Assembly: GCA_965197565.1 (NCBI GenBank) | Contig: CBDANK010000002.1 | Location: forward strand, 62,001 to 126,000 | Length of the DNA: 64,000 bases | Direction: 5' to 3' | From: G963667675 sp965197565 | GTDB lineage: Bacteria > Chloroflexota > Dehalococcoidia > Lucifugimonadales > UBA3495 | Shown: positions 37,293 through 45,410 of the stretch, in pieces | Layout of the letters: every line of letters begins with the position of its first letter | Position numbering within the stretch: the stretch's first letter is position 1 | Position numbers and translations under genes: made by a program | Notes under the pieces: model-generated | Databases searched by the model: none | Seen by the model: the letters and a program-made list of their open reading frames with translations, nothing else | What the model was told of the DNA's origin: nothing

Positions 37293-38264
37293 TCACTCCG
37301 GTTCCGGGTCTTCCAGTTTCCGGGCCAGTTTTCGTACATTGTCGACGTTCTCGATATTCTTGTGAATGAGAGGGGGTAACTTGCCATGGGCGAGGGCCCG
37401 CAACCCCACCGGAGCAAGGCCCATCAGTGCCGGGATATTGGTGGCTCCCACTGACTTGATGGTCAACTGGAGCTCGTCCAGCCAACCGCTGTGGGCGACG
37501 CTCTCGGTGAATGCCGAAGCATGTCGTGCGCCATTGTTGTCGGTTAGGCCGGCCTCCATGGCCTGGTCTCGCAGGGCCATGATCCGGTCCATCGGCGCCA
37601 CGCCCTTTGGGCACACCTGGACGCATTCGGAGCAGCGGGTGCAGTCCCACATGCCAGTGACCTCGCTGAGCCTCTCCAGCCGCTCTTTAGACACGCCATC
37701 GGCGTCGCCGTCTCTGGGGTCCGCAGTGAACCGGTAAGCCTTGGCCAGCGCAGCCGGCCCCAAGAAAGTGGGGTCCACTTCCAGCACCGTGCAGTCGGAC
37801 ACACAAGCGCCGCACATGATGCAAGAGGTTACTCCGGACAGGTGCAGCATCGACTCGTTGGAAGCGATGTACTCCCCCTCCGGCTGGGCCTCTTGGGGTT
37901 GAAGGTAGGGCTCCACCTCTCTAATCTTGTCCCAGAACAGGTTGAAGTCCACCACCAAGTCCTTGATGACCGGCATAACCCCGGGCGGCTCCACCACGAT
38001 GACGCCGTCCTGACCCACCGCCTTGGAGGCTTGAGTTTTGCAGGCCAAGCCCGCATGACCATTGATACGAACAGCACAGGAGCCGCAGATGGAGCTTCGG
38101 CAAGAGCATCGCAGGCTCAAGGTGCCGTCCACCTCCTCCCGGACCTTGATCAACGCATCCAGGACAGTGGCGTTGTTTTCCAGAGAGACGGAAAACTCCT
38201 GCCAATAAGGCTCGGGGTTGTCCGCCTCAGGGTCATAACGTCTTACTCGAAGGGTGACATCCAT
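37293..38264 (-). CDS. sdhB: Succinate dehydrogenase/fumarate reductase iron-sulfur subunit
   Basis: The N-terminal [2Fe-2S] ferredoxin domain (LRCSCRSSICGSCAVRINGHAGLAC) is followed by two ferredoxin-type cysteine clusters (CIMCGACVSDC and CTRCSECVQVCP). These pass electrons from SdhA. At 323 residues it is longer than classical SdhB (~240), with a C-terminal extension like that of the anchorless type. It starts three bases after sdhA ends and is followed by the CCG subunit. Confidence 0.93.
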   Translation of the reverse strand: MDVTLRVRRYDPEADNPEPYWQEFSVSLENNATVLDALIKVREEVDGTLSLRCSCRSSICGSCAVRINGHAGLACKTQASKAVGQDGVIVVEPPGVMPVIKDLVVDFNLFWDKIREVEPYLQPQEAQPEGEYIASNESMLHLSGVTSCIMCGACVSDCTVLEVDPTFLGPAALAKAYRFTADPRDGDADGVSKERLERLSEVTGMWDCTRCSECVQVCPKGVAPMDRIMALRDQAMEAGLTDNNGARHASAFTESVAHSGWLDELQLTIKSVGATNIPALMGLAPVGLRALAHGKLPPLIHKNIENVDNVRKLARKLEDPEPE

Positions 38265-38267
38265 TAG

Positions 38268-39947
38268 TCAGTATTTCCTTTCCTCTGGGGTCCACTGGGT
38301 AATGCTGACCGGGAGATAGGAGACGTCCGGTCCCACTTCACCCTTGGCAACCACCACGTGTTTCATCCAGTTTTCGTCATCCCTGGCCGGGTAGTCAGTC
38401 CGAGATTGGGCGCCCCGGCTGTCCTTGCGGTCCAAGGCGCTGACCGTAATGGCCTCGGCGCAGTCCAGCATGAACCCCAACTCCAACGCAAAGACCAGAT
38501 CGGTGTTGAAAATCCGGCCCTTGTTATCCACGGGTACTTTGGAGTACCGCTGGTCCAGATCCGTCAGGTCCCGCAGGGTTTCTTCCATACCGGCCTGATT
38601 GCGGTACACAGCCAGGTTGTTATTCATCGATTGGCCCATGTCCAAACGCACTGCGGCCACCCGGTCGCCGTTTTGAGGGCGGTCCAACATCTCCTGGATA
38701 AGTCCCTGTTGCTGTTTTACCACTGCGTCGACATCGAACTCCATATAGTCCATGCCCAGAGCAGCCTCGGCAGCGTGATTGCCGGCCCGTTCCCCAAAGA
38801 CGATAGTATCCAGCAGAGAGTTGGCCCCCAACCGGTTGCCGCCGTGAACACTGACGCAGGCGCACTCGCCAGCGGCGTAGACACCGGGCAAGTTGGTAAG
38901 ACCATTCACGTCGGTTTTGATGCCGCCCATCATGTAGTGCATACCGGGTCGAATGGGGATTGGCTCTTCCACCATGTCTATCCCCACCAGGTCAATGCCG
39001 ATCTCCCGGATCTGGCTGAGTTTCTCTTTGATTAGCGTTTCCCCAAGGTGGCGGCAGTCCAGCAGAACACAACCGTTGACGCCATTCCCAGCATTAATCT
39101 CGGTCTGCTCGGACCGTGACACCACATCCCTGGAAGCCAACTCCATCATGTTGGGCGCGTATTTCTCCATAAACCTGTTCCCGTTCTTGTCTAACAGGTA
39201 GCCCCCTTCGCCCCGGGCTGCCTCGGAAATCAATACGCCGCTGCCGGACAGAGTGGTCGGGTGATACTGGACCATTTCCATATCCATCAAACGGGCCCCG
39301 GCATTGTAGGCCAGGGCCATACCGTCTCCAGTGACAATCAAAGCGTTGGTGCTGGGTTCGAATACCCTCCCCAAGCCGCCGGTGCAAAAGATGATCGTTT
39401 TGGCTCGGATCGCGTATATCTGGCCGGAGCGAATCTCCAGCACCATAACGCCGCACACCTGCCCATCCTCTTGAATCAGTCCGGTGACGAACCACTCCTC
39501 GTAGCTGCGGACGCCGGACTTGATGAGTTGTTCGAACATGACGTGAAGCATGGCTTGGCCGGTGAAGTCCCCAACGAAGAAAGTCCTAGCCCGCCTTTGG
39601 CCCCCGAATGCCCGGGTGCCCAGCCGGCCTTCATCATCGCGGCTGAAGGTCACGCCCATGTGCTCCATATCGATCAATGAGCGCCCCGCGGACCGGCACA
39701 TGATCTCGATGGCGTCTTGGTCCCCCAGGAAATCGCTGCCCTTGACGGTGTCGTAAGCGTGGTCCTCCCAATTGTCTCCTCGGTCGGTAAGGGCGGCGTT
39801 GATCCCTCCCTGGGCGGCGTTGGAGTGGCTTCGCACCGGATGGACCTTGCTAATAATGGCAGTATCAGCGCCGCTGGCCTTGGCGGCAATTGCGGCTCTC
39901 ATACCGGCCAGTCCGGCGCCGATCACCAGGACATCATGCTCCAGCAT
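38268..39947 (-). CDS. sdhA: Succinate dehydrogenase/fumarate reductase flavoprotein subunit
   Basis: A 559-residue FAD subunit. It has the dinucleotide motif VIGAGLAGMRAAIAA, the flavinylation-site region RSHSNAAQGGINAAL, the active-site TLSGSGVLISEAARGEGGYLLD and HYMMGGIKTDVNG. It oxidises succinate, or reduces fumarate; direction cannot be read from sequence. It is first in the sdhA-sdhB-CCG operon. No sdhC/D is present on either side. Confidence 0.94.
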   Translation of the reverse strand: MLEHDVLVIGAGLAGMRAAIAAKASGADTAIISKVHPVRSHSNAAQGGINAALTDRGDNWEDHAYDTVKGSDFLGDQDAIEIMCRSAGRSLIDMEHMGVTFSRDDEGRLGTRAFGGQRRARTFFVGDFTGQAMLHVMFEQLIKSGVRSYEEWFVTGLIQEDGQVCGVMVLEIRSGQIYAIRAKTIIFCTGGLGRVFEPSTNALIVTGDGMALAYNAGARLMDMEMVQYHPTTLSGSGVLISEAARGEGGYLLDKNGNRFMEKYAPNMMELASRDVVSRSEQTEINAGNGVNGCVLLDCRHLGETLIKEKLSQIREIGIDLVGIDMVEEPIPIRPGMHYMMGGIKTDVNGLTNLPGVYAAGECACVSVHGGNRLGANSLLDTIVFGERAGNHAAEAALGMDYMEFDVDAVVKQQQGLIQEMLDRPQNGDRVAAVRLDMGQSMNNNLAVYRNQAGMEETLRDLTDLDQRYSKVPVDNKGRIFNTDLVFALELGFMLDCAEAITVSALDRKDSRGAQSRTDYPARDDENWMKHVVVAKGEVGPDVSYLPVSITQWTPEERKY

Positions 39948-40047
39948 GGACGATTTTCCTCCGAAGCTGCTTCAGCGAAAAGCCCGACCTAATATACCAA
40001 AAAGGATGCTCTCCTACTACTGCACTGGCTACAGCGGAAATACTCCA

Positions 40048-40593
40048 TCACTTGCGGTCCATCATCCCCTGCGCCAGCAGCAACGAGGCGATACTCTTGA
40101 GGTCCTGAATCTCCCCGCTTTCGATCAAGTCGGAGACTCTCTGGAAGGGCACCGCGGCCACCGAGATGTTCTCGTCGTAGTCCGGCGGAAGGCTCGCCGG
40201 ACTGAGCTCAGTAGCCAGGTAGATGTGCATCACCTCGGTGCACCAGCCCGGCGCCACCCAAGAGCTGGACAAGCGCCGAAGTTTGCCGGCGGTGAAACCG
40301 ATCTCCTCTTGCAACTCCCGCAGCGCCGCTTCCTCGGTCGTTTCCCCTTCTTCAACGCCGCCGGCCACTACTTCCAGCAACTCCAATTCAACGGGCTTGC
40401 GGTATTGCTTCACCATTACCACGTTACCGTCATGGTCGATGGGCACGACGCACACCGACGGCGAGTGCTCAGCGATCTCTCTGGTGGTCAGCCGGCCGCC
40501 GGCAACGCGGACCGTATCAACCCGGAGATTCAGGATCCTGCCCTGAAAGACCGTTATGCTCTCCACGGTAGGTTCCGGTTGGGACGACACCAT
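40048..40593 (-). CDS. NUDIX hydrolase, ADP-ribose pyrophosphatase-like
   Basis: A 181-residue protein with an intact Nudix box at residues 79-101 (GGVEEGETTEEAA...REL-QEEIGF) and KQYRKPVELELLEVVAG ahead of it, the pattern of ADP-ribose pyrophosphatases. It probably hydrolyses ADP-ribose or a related nucleotide sugar. It starts seven bases after nadK ends, so both may serve pyridine-nucleotide metabolism. Confidence 0.88.
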   Translation of the reverse strand: MVSSQPEPTVESITVFQGRILNLRVDTVRVAGGRLTTREIAEHSPSVCVVPIDHDGNVVMVKQYRKPVELELLEVVAGGVEEGETTEEAALRELQEEIGFTAGKLRRLSSSWVAPGWCTEVMHIYLATELSPASLPPDYDENISVAAVPFQRVSDLIESGEIQDLKSIASLLLAQGMMDRK

Positions 40594-40599
40594 TACCCC

Positions 40600-41457
40600 T
40601 TACTGGCCTCGGATACTAAAGCCGAGGCGCCGCGTCAATGTCGCGTAGAAATGATTCCGGGGATTGGCCCGGAGAAATCGGGCCCGGTAAGGACTTTGTT
40701 CCAACTCCACCCGGTCGCCGGGGCTCATTGGGTAGTCCACATAGCCGTCTATGCTCAGAATTGCCTCCTGGTATCCTTCAAGAGAGAGGCTTACTTTAAC
40801 CGACGGCGCCAGCACCAGCCCGGCGATTAGCCCCATATGGGCAGCCACCGGCTTCAAAACCAAGTCCTCCGACATCGGGTCTAGAATGGGCCCCCCCACC
40901 GCCAGGTTATATCCGGTGCTGCCGGTGGCGGTGCACAGTATGACCGCGTCGGCCCGGAAAGTAGTAATTTGGGCGCCGTCTACAAACCCGGTGATAGTCA
41001 CCACCCGGGAAACTGCGCCTCGGGCCAGCACCACATCGTTCAAAGCGTGATATGGGCCGGATTCCGAGGAATCCGCCGAGGCTTGGGCCTTAAAGACCTT
41101 CGCCTGGACCATATTCCGCTCCTCCAACCGGCACTCGCCGTTCAAATAGATGGGGAGCTTCTCCAATGCCTCGTCGACCTGCAACTCAGTCATAAAACCC
41201 AGGCGGCCCATGTTGACCCCAACCACGGGGATGCCACTGGGCGCTGTTAGGCGGGCAGCCCTGAGAATGGTGCCGTCGCCGCCTACGGTTATTACCATGC
41301 TGGTATCCTGAGCGCGTTCTTGCAGGGCATCCAGGTTCTCGGCTGGTGAGATCCAACTGTGGTCCGGCAAAGGCAATTGGTGAAGTATAGCTGTGCCCAA
41401 GTCAAGGGCCTCGGGTATGCGGGCATTGTATATTATGCCGACGTCTTTCATTATCAC
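40600..41457 (-). CDS. nadK: NAD kinase
   Basis: This enzyme phosphorylates NAD to NADP. The 285-residue protein has the GGDGT motif (residues 59-63), VVGVNMGRLGFMTEL, HALNDVVLARG and the glycine-rich TATGSTGYNLAVGGPIL. The ATG at 41451 is an equally good start. It reads away from the DNA methylase gene and is followed closely by the NUDIX gene. Confidence 0.93.
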   Translation of the reverse strand: MIMKDVGIIYNARIPEALDLGTAILHQLPLPDHSWISPAENLDALQERAQDTSMVITVGGDGTILRAARLTAPSGIPVVGVNMGRLGFMTELQVDEALEKLPIYLNGECRLEERNMVQAKVFKAQASADSSESGPYHALNDVVLARGAVSRVVTITGFVDGAQITTFRADAVILCTATGSTGYNLAVGGPILDPMSEDLVLKPVAAHMGLIAGLVLAPSVKVSLSLEGYQEAILSIDGYVDYPMSPGDRVELEQSPYRARFLRANPRNHFYATLTRRLGFSIRGQ

Positions 41458-41701
41458 AGCAACAACCAGCCGTCAAATGGCAAGACGCCGGTTGAGAAGC
41501 GGGGCAAGTCTAGCATCGCGCCCAAATTGGTGTCAATGGCAGCTCAAACCGCCAAACTGGACAAAGTCAAAGACCTTCTCTATCTCCGCACTACACTTAC
41601 GTCTTCGCTGGATGCAAAGGTTACTACGGCGCGGCCGTGGTTGACTGTCGAACCGCATTCTGGACTACAATGGCTGGTGCTAAAATAGTCACACGGAGCA
41701 C

Positions 41702-44700
41702 ATGATGCCACGAAAGCGGCGCACTTACCAGTCCAAGCATCCCATTGAGTCCTATGACCACCGGGACAAGGAGCGGCTGAACAACCCGCCCGTCGGCCTC
41801 GTCACGCCTGAGACCGACCGAGACGCGGGCAGGAAGTCCTACGCCTACGACCCCCACCTGGACCCGCAGCTCCAATGGGCGGGCAAGGCGGAACACACAT
41901 CCTTCGAGGTGCCCACGGTGTCGCTCCACGTCCACGAGCGCATCGACCCGCGCACCATCATAGAGGCGACGCGCAAGCGCAACGGCAACGGTGCTCCCGT
42001 CCAGGGCAGCCTGTTCGAGCTGCCCGAGGAGAATCCGCCGGTCCGCAGCGCCATCGAGTTCTACCGGCACCGCCACAACTGGACCAACCGCTTGGTTGCC
42101 GGCGACAGCCTGCTGGTAATGAACAGCCTGCTGGAGAAGGAGGGCATGGCGGGCAAGGTCCAGATGGTCTACATCGACCCGCCCTACGGCATCCGCTACG
42201 GCTCCAACTTCCAGCCCTTCGTCGACAAGCGCGACGTCAAGGACGGCCGCGACGAGGACCTGACCCAGGAGCCGGAGACCATCAAAGCCTTCCGCGACAC
42301 CTGGGAGTTGGGCATCCACTCCTACCTATCTTATCTGCGGGACCGCCTGTTGCTGGCCCGAGAGTTGCTGACCGAGAGCGGTTCGTGCTTCGTGCAGATT
42401 AGCGACGAGAATGTACACTTGGTTCGTAACCTGATGGATGAAGTGTTCGGTGCAGAGAATTTCCAAAGAATAATTACGATACACAAAAGGTCGCCACAAC
42501 CAGATAAATTCTTGCCCGGAGTAGCCGATTATCTAGTATGGTTCTCCAAGGATCGCAATCAAGCCAAATACCGTGAGACCTATCGGCTTACCGAATATGA
42601 CAAAAGCAACAATGAGTTCGTAACCGGCGATTTGACGTCTTCGCATGAATACCATCGGACACCTTTCGAATTTGAAGGGCAGACATTCAAACCAGGAGTC
42701 AGATACTGGTCAACAAGCATCGAAGGGTTGACGAAGCTTGAACATTCAAGACGACTTGTAGTGTCAGGCTCCACTCTGCGATATAGGAGGTTCAAAAGAG
42801 ATTGGCCTTGTCAACTCATCGGTAATGTTTGGGACGATGTGATTTTTTCTCCCTTCTCGGAAGACAAGCTTTATGCTGCCCAGACGTCAACAAAAGCGGT
42901 CCAACGCTGTATCCTGATGACCACCGACCCCGGCGACCTGGTGTTCGACCCCACCTGCGGCTCCGGCACCACCGCCTATGTCGCCGAGCAGTGGGGACGC
43001 CGCTGGATTACCTGCGACACCTCCCGTGTCGCTATATCCCTGGCCAAGCAACGGCTCATGACCGCCCTCTACGACTACTATCAACTAGCCCATCTCGACG
43101 AGGGCGTGGGCAGCGGCTTCAACTACAAGACCGTGCCCCACGTTACCTTGCGCTCCATCGTCAACAACCCGGACATCAAGGAGGGCATGACCCAGGCGGA
43201 AATCGACACCGCCATCGCCCGCCACGCTCCCCAGGAAACGCTGTACGACCAACCTCTGGTGGACACCGGCAAGAAGCGGGTGACCGGCCCCTTCAGCGTC
43301 GAAGCGGTGCCCGCCCCGGCGGTGAAACCCATCGACGACGAAGTTTCTAGTAGTCAGTTTTCAGTTTCTAGTGGGGATGACACTAAAAACTCAAAACTAG
43401 AAACTGATAACTCGATAGCCCGCTCCGGCGAGACCCTGCGCCAGTCGGACTGGCGGGACGAGCTTCTGAAGACCGGCATCCGGGGCAAGGCGGGGCAGTT
43501 CATCCGCTTTGCTCGATTGGAACCTTTGCCGGGCTATCGCTACCTCCACGCCGACGGTGAGTCTCTGCTCAACAATGATGGCGCCGACTCCATCAGGGAA
43601 GGTCCGGCCCGGGCATCCCAACGTGTTGTCATTTCCTTCGGACCTGACCACGCTCCGTTGGAGCAGCGCCAGGTGAATCAGGCCCTTCAGGAGGCCGAGA
43701 CGTTAAGGCCAAGCCCACGGGTCATCGTCTTCGCCGCCTTCCAGTTCGACCCGGAGGCCGCCAAAGACATCGACGAGACCAACTGGCCGGGCATCACCCT
43801 GCTCAAGGCACAGATGAACGCAGACCTGCTCACCGAGGATCTGAAACGGAAGCGCGCCAGCAACGAGAGCTTCTGGCTCATCGGCCAGCCGGACGTGGTG
43901 GTTTCTAGTTTTGAGTTTTTGGTTTCTAGTAACGGGCGAAGGATTACCGAGTATGAAACGTTCAAGAAGCTATCGGGACTTGATCGTATGGAAGAAGTCA
44001 ATCGACTTGGTTGGCATGATCTATTCTTCTACTCGCTCCTTTCCCAAGGAAGAGACGTATGGGATTATCTCGCAGATCAGGCGGGCTGGGACTTCCATAC
44101 CGGCGAATATCGCAGAGGGGCAGGCAAGAAACTCGGTGGGGGAGTTCCGGCAGTTTCTTGGAATAGCGCAAGGCTCACTAGCGGGACTGGAGACCTTGCT
44201 GGTCATCTCCGAGAGTTTGGAATACCTGACCTCACAGCGTTCAGAAGATCTTCTGACAAGATGCGAAGAGATCAGCAAATTGCTCGCAGCCTTGAAGCGA
44301 TCGCTGGAGCACTGAACTTCCCCATAGGCCGTACTGAAAACTCGAAACTAAAAACCAAAAACTGGCACAGCGTCGCTGTGCTTGGGTTCGACTACTACAA
44401 CACCAAGACCGGCGGCGTGGAATCGGGTGGCGGGGACAAGATCGCCATGTGGATGCTGGACCCGGACTACGACGGCCGCAGCCTCTATCCCCGCCAAGTG
44501 TTCTTCCCAATGGCTGGGGCCAACGACGGCTGGGCTCGCCTGGCCCGCAACCTCAAGGCCGAGATAGACGAGGATCTTATTGAGGCTTACCGTAGCACGG
44601 TCTCGCTTCCTTTCGAGCCGGAAGAGAATCAGCGTATCGCCGTCAAGATAATCGACGACCGCGGCATCGAAAGCCTGAAGGTGATTGAGCTGGATGCCGC

Positions 44701-44986
44701 TCCGGGTAGGGCAGTGTCCGGAACACAGGGACGTACGCTGGAGGAGATACTGGCCGACTTTTCCAGGAATGTTCCAGCAGAGGAATGGGCCAAGCTGCCC
44801 GACGACCTGATCGACAACCTGGACCATTACACCTCCGGCGCCGACAAGGATACCGAACGCCCAAAGCGAACTGTCGAAGAAATCCTTGAAGACTACGCAG
44901 GACGGGTGCCACTCGAGGATTGGGCTAACCTGCCGCCAGACCTGATAGAGCGACTGGACTACTATACCTCAGGGGCGGACGTATGA
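41702..44986 (+). CDS. Type III-like DNA methyltransferase with inserted elements and C-terminal antitoxin-like repeats
   Basis: This is an adenine-specific methylase of the type III Mod kind. It has DPPYG at residues 159-163 and DPTCGSGT at 416-423, motif IV before motif I (beta order). It then has GFDYYNTKTG, and DPDYDGRSLYPRQVFFP near the end of the core. Two insertions interrupt the conserved sequence without breaking the frame: 23 codons at 43343-43411 and 154 codons at 43901-44362. Residues 1011-1094 are two copies of a 38-residue repeat (RTLEEILADF...DNLDHYTSGAD), 25 of 38 identical. The stop overlaps the PIN gene start (ATGA). The protein would be 917 residues without the insertions; whether the inserted form is active is unknown. 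Confidence 0.88.
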   Translation: MMPRKRRTYQSKHPIESYDHRDKERLNNPPVGLVTPETDRDAGRKSYAYDPHLDPQLQWAGKAEHTSFEVPTVSLHVHERIDPRTIIEATRKRNGNGAPVQGSLFELPEENPPVRSAIEFYRHRHNWTNRLVAGDSLLVMNSLLEKEGMAGKVQMVYIDPPYGIRYGSNFQPFVDKRDVKDGRDEDLTQEPETIKAFRDTWELGIHSYLSYLRDRLLLARELLTESGSCFVQISDENVHLVRNLMDEVFGAENFQRIITIHKRSPQPDKFLPGVADYLVWFSKDRNQAKYRETYRLTEYDKSNNEFVTGDLTSSHEYHRTPFEFEGQTFKPGVRYWSTSIEGLTKLEHSRRLVVSGSTLRYRRFKRDWPCQLIGNVWDDVIFSPFSEDKLYAAQTSTKAVQRCILMTTDPGDLVFDPTCGSGTTAYVAEQWGRRWITCDTSRVAISLAKQRLMTALYDYYQLAHLDEGVGSGFNYKTVPHVTLRSIVNNPDIKEGMTQAEIDTAIARHAPQETLYDQPLVDTGKKRVTGPFSVEAVPAPAVKPIDDEVSSSQFSVSSGDDTKNSKLETDNSIARSGETLRQSDWRDELLKTGIRGKAGQFIRFARLEPLPGYRYLHADGESLLNNDGADSIREGPARASQRVVISFGPDHAPLEQRQVNQALQEAETLRPSPRVIVFAAFQFDPEAAKDIDETNWPGITLLKAQMNADLLTEDLKRKRASNESFWLIGQPDVVVSSFEFLVSSNGRRITEYETFKKLSGLDRMEEVNRLGWHDLFFYSLLSQGRDVWDYLADQAGWDFHTGEYRRGAGKKLGGGVPAVSWNSARLTSGTGDLAGHLREFGIPDLTAFRRSSDKMRRDQQIARSLEAIAGALNFPIGRTENSKLKTKNWHSVAVLGFDYYNTKTGGVESGGGDKIAMWMLDPDYDGRSLYPRQVFFPMAGANDGWARLARNLKAEIDEDLIEAYRSTVSLPFEPEENQRIAVKIIDDRGIESLKVIELDAAPGRAVSGTQGRTLEEILADFSRNVPAEEWAKLPDDLIDNLDHYTSGADKDTERPKRTVEEILEDYAGRVPLEDWANLPPDLIERLDYYTSGADV
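43343..43411. repeat. Short inverted-repeat insertion within the methylase (no ORF)
   Basis: Two 30-base arms rich in TTTCTAGT/AGTTTT and AAAAACT/CTAGAAAC flank the nine bases GGGGATGAC; 21 of 30 positions pair. The total of 69 bases equals 23 codons and is read through as a Ser/Lys-rich peptide. The arms resemble those of the larger element 490 bases downstream, so this is probably an internally deleted relative. Confidence 0.75.
43901..44362 (+). mobile_element. S23/IVS-type element inserted in frame in the methylase gene
   Basis: A 462-base insert lies between the conserved segments FWLIGQPDV and WHSVAVLGFDYYN. The ends are 30-base imperfect inverted repeats (43901-43930 and 44333-44362; 22 of 30 pair) with the GTTTCTAG/AGTTTTTGG character seen around many S23-protein genes. 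It carries a complete four-helix-bundle gene. Its length is exactly 154 codons and the host frame has no stop through it. Confidence 0.8.
43953..44315 (+). CDS. Four-helix-bundle (23S rRNA IVS/S23-type) protein
   Basis: A 120-residue protein of the S23/TIGR02436 type. It starts MKRSRSYRDLIVWKKSIDLV and contains FPKEETYGIISQIRRAGTSIPANIAEGQARNS, the family signature, then EFRQFLGIAQGSLAGLETLL. It is read in the +1 frame relative to the surrounding methylase gene, so both products overlap over their whole shared length. Such proteins occur in intervening sequences of rRNA genes and in scattered small elements. Their biochemical role is unknown. The ATG at 43953 is favoured over the TTG at 43911. 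Confidence 0.85.
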   Translation: MKRSRSYRDLIVWKKSIDLVGMIYSSTRSFPKEETYGIISQIRRAGTSIPANIAEGQARNSVGEFRQFLGIAQGSLAGLETLLVISESLEYLTSQRSEDLLTRCEEISKLLAALKRSLEH

Positions 44987-45402
44987 GCGCAGTATTCGCG
45001 GACGCTTCCTACTTCATCGCCCTATTCCGCCCTCGCGACCAGTGGAAAGAGACCGCGCAAGAAGCCTGGAGGCGGCTCGGCGAAGTCGAGTTGGTGACCA
45101 CCGACGAAATCTTGACGGAGTTCCTCACCGGCATATCCAGGGTTAGCCCAGCTGTACGAGAGCAGGCGTTAAACGCAGTGCAGGAAATGCTGACGGACGG
45201 GGAGATTCGCGTCATTCCGCAGACCCGTCCTTCCTTCCTCGATGGTCTCAACCGATTCCGTCGGCGACTCGATAAGACCTACAGCCTCCAAGACTGCATC
45301 GCTATGAACGTCATGGAAGCGGAGGGAATCACGGAGGTCCTGACCAGCGACCACAACTTTGAGCAGGAAGGCTTCACCATACTGATGACGGCGGGCCGGT
45401 AG
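44983..45402 (+). CDS. PIN-domain ribonuclease, VapC-like toxin
   Basis: A 139-residue PIN domain with the acidic metal-binding residues in VFADASYFIALF, TTDEILTEFL, YSLQDCIAM and VLTSDHNFEQEGF. VapC toxins cleave RNA and need a cognate antitoxin. The ATG overlaps the methylase stop by four bases. No separate antitoxin gene exists beside it, whereas the methylase ends in antitoxin-like repeats. The helicase gene starts nine bases further on. Confidence 0.9.
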   Translation: MSAVFADASYFIALFRPRDQWKETAQEAWRRLGEVELVTTDEILTEFLTGISRVSPAVREQALNAVQEMLTDGEIRVIPQTRPSFLDGLNRFRRRLDKTYSLQDCIAMNVMEAEGITEVLTSDHNFEQEGFTILMTAGR

Positions 45403-45410
45403 GAGTCAAG

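Noticed and set aside
43953..44315. Avd protein of a diversity-generating retroelement
   Set aside because: Avd is a related four-helix bundle, but no reverse transcriptase or template/variable repeat pair is nearby.
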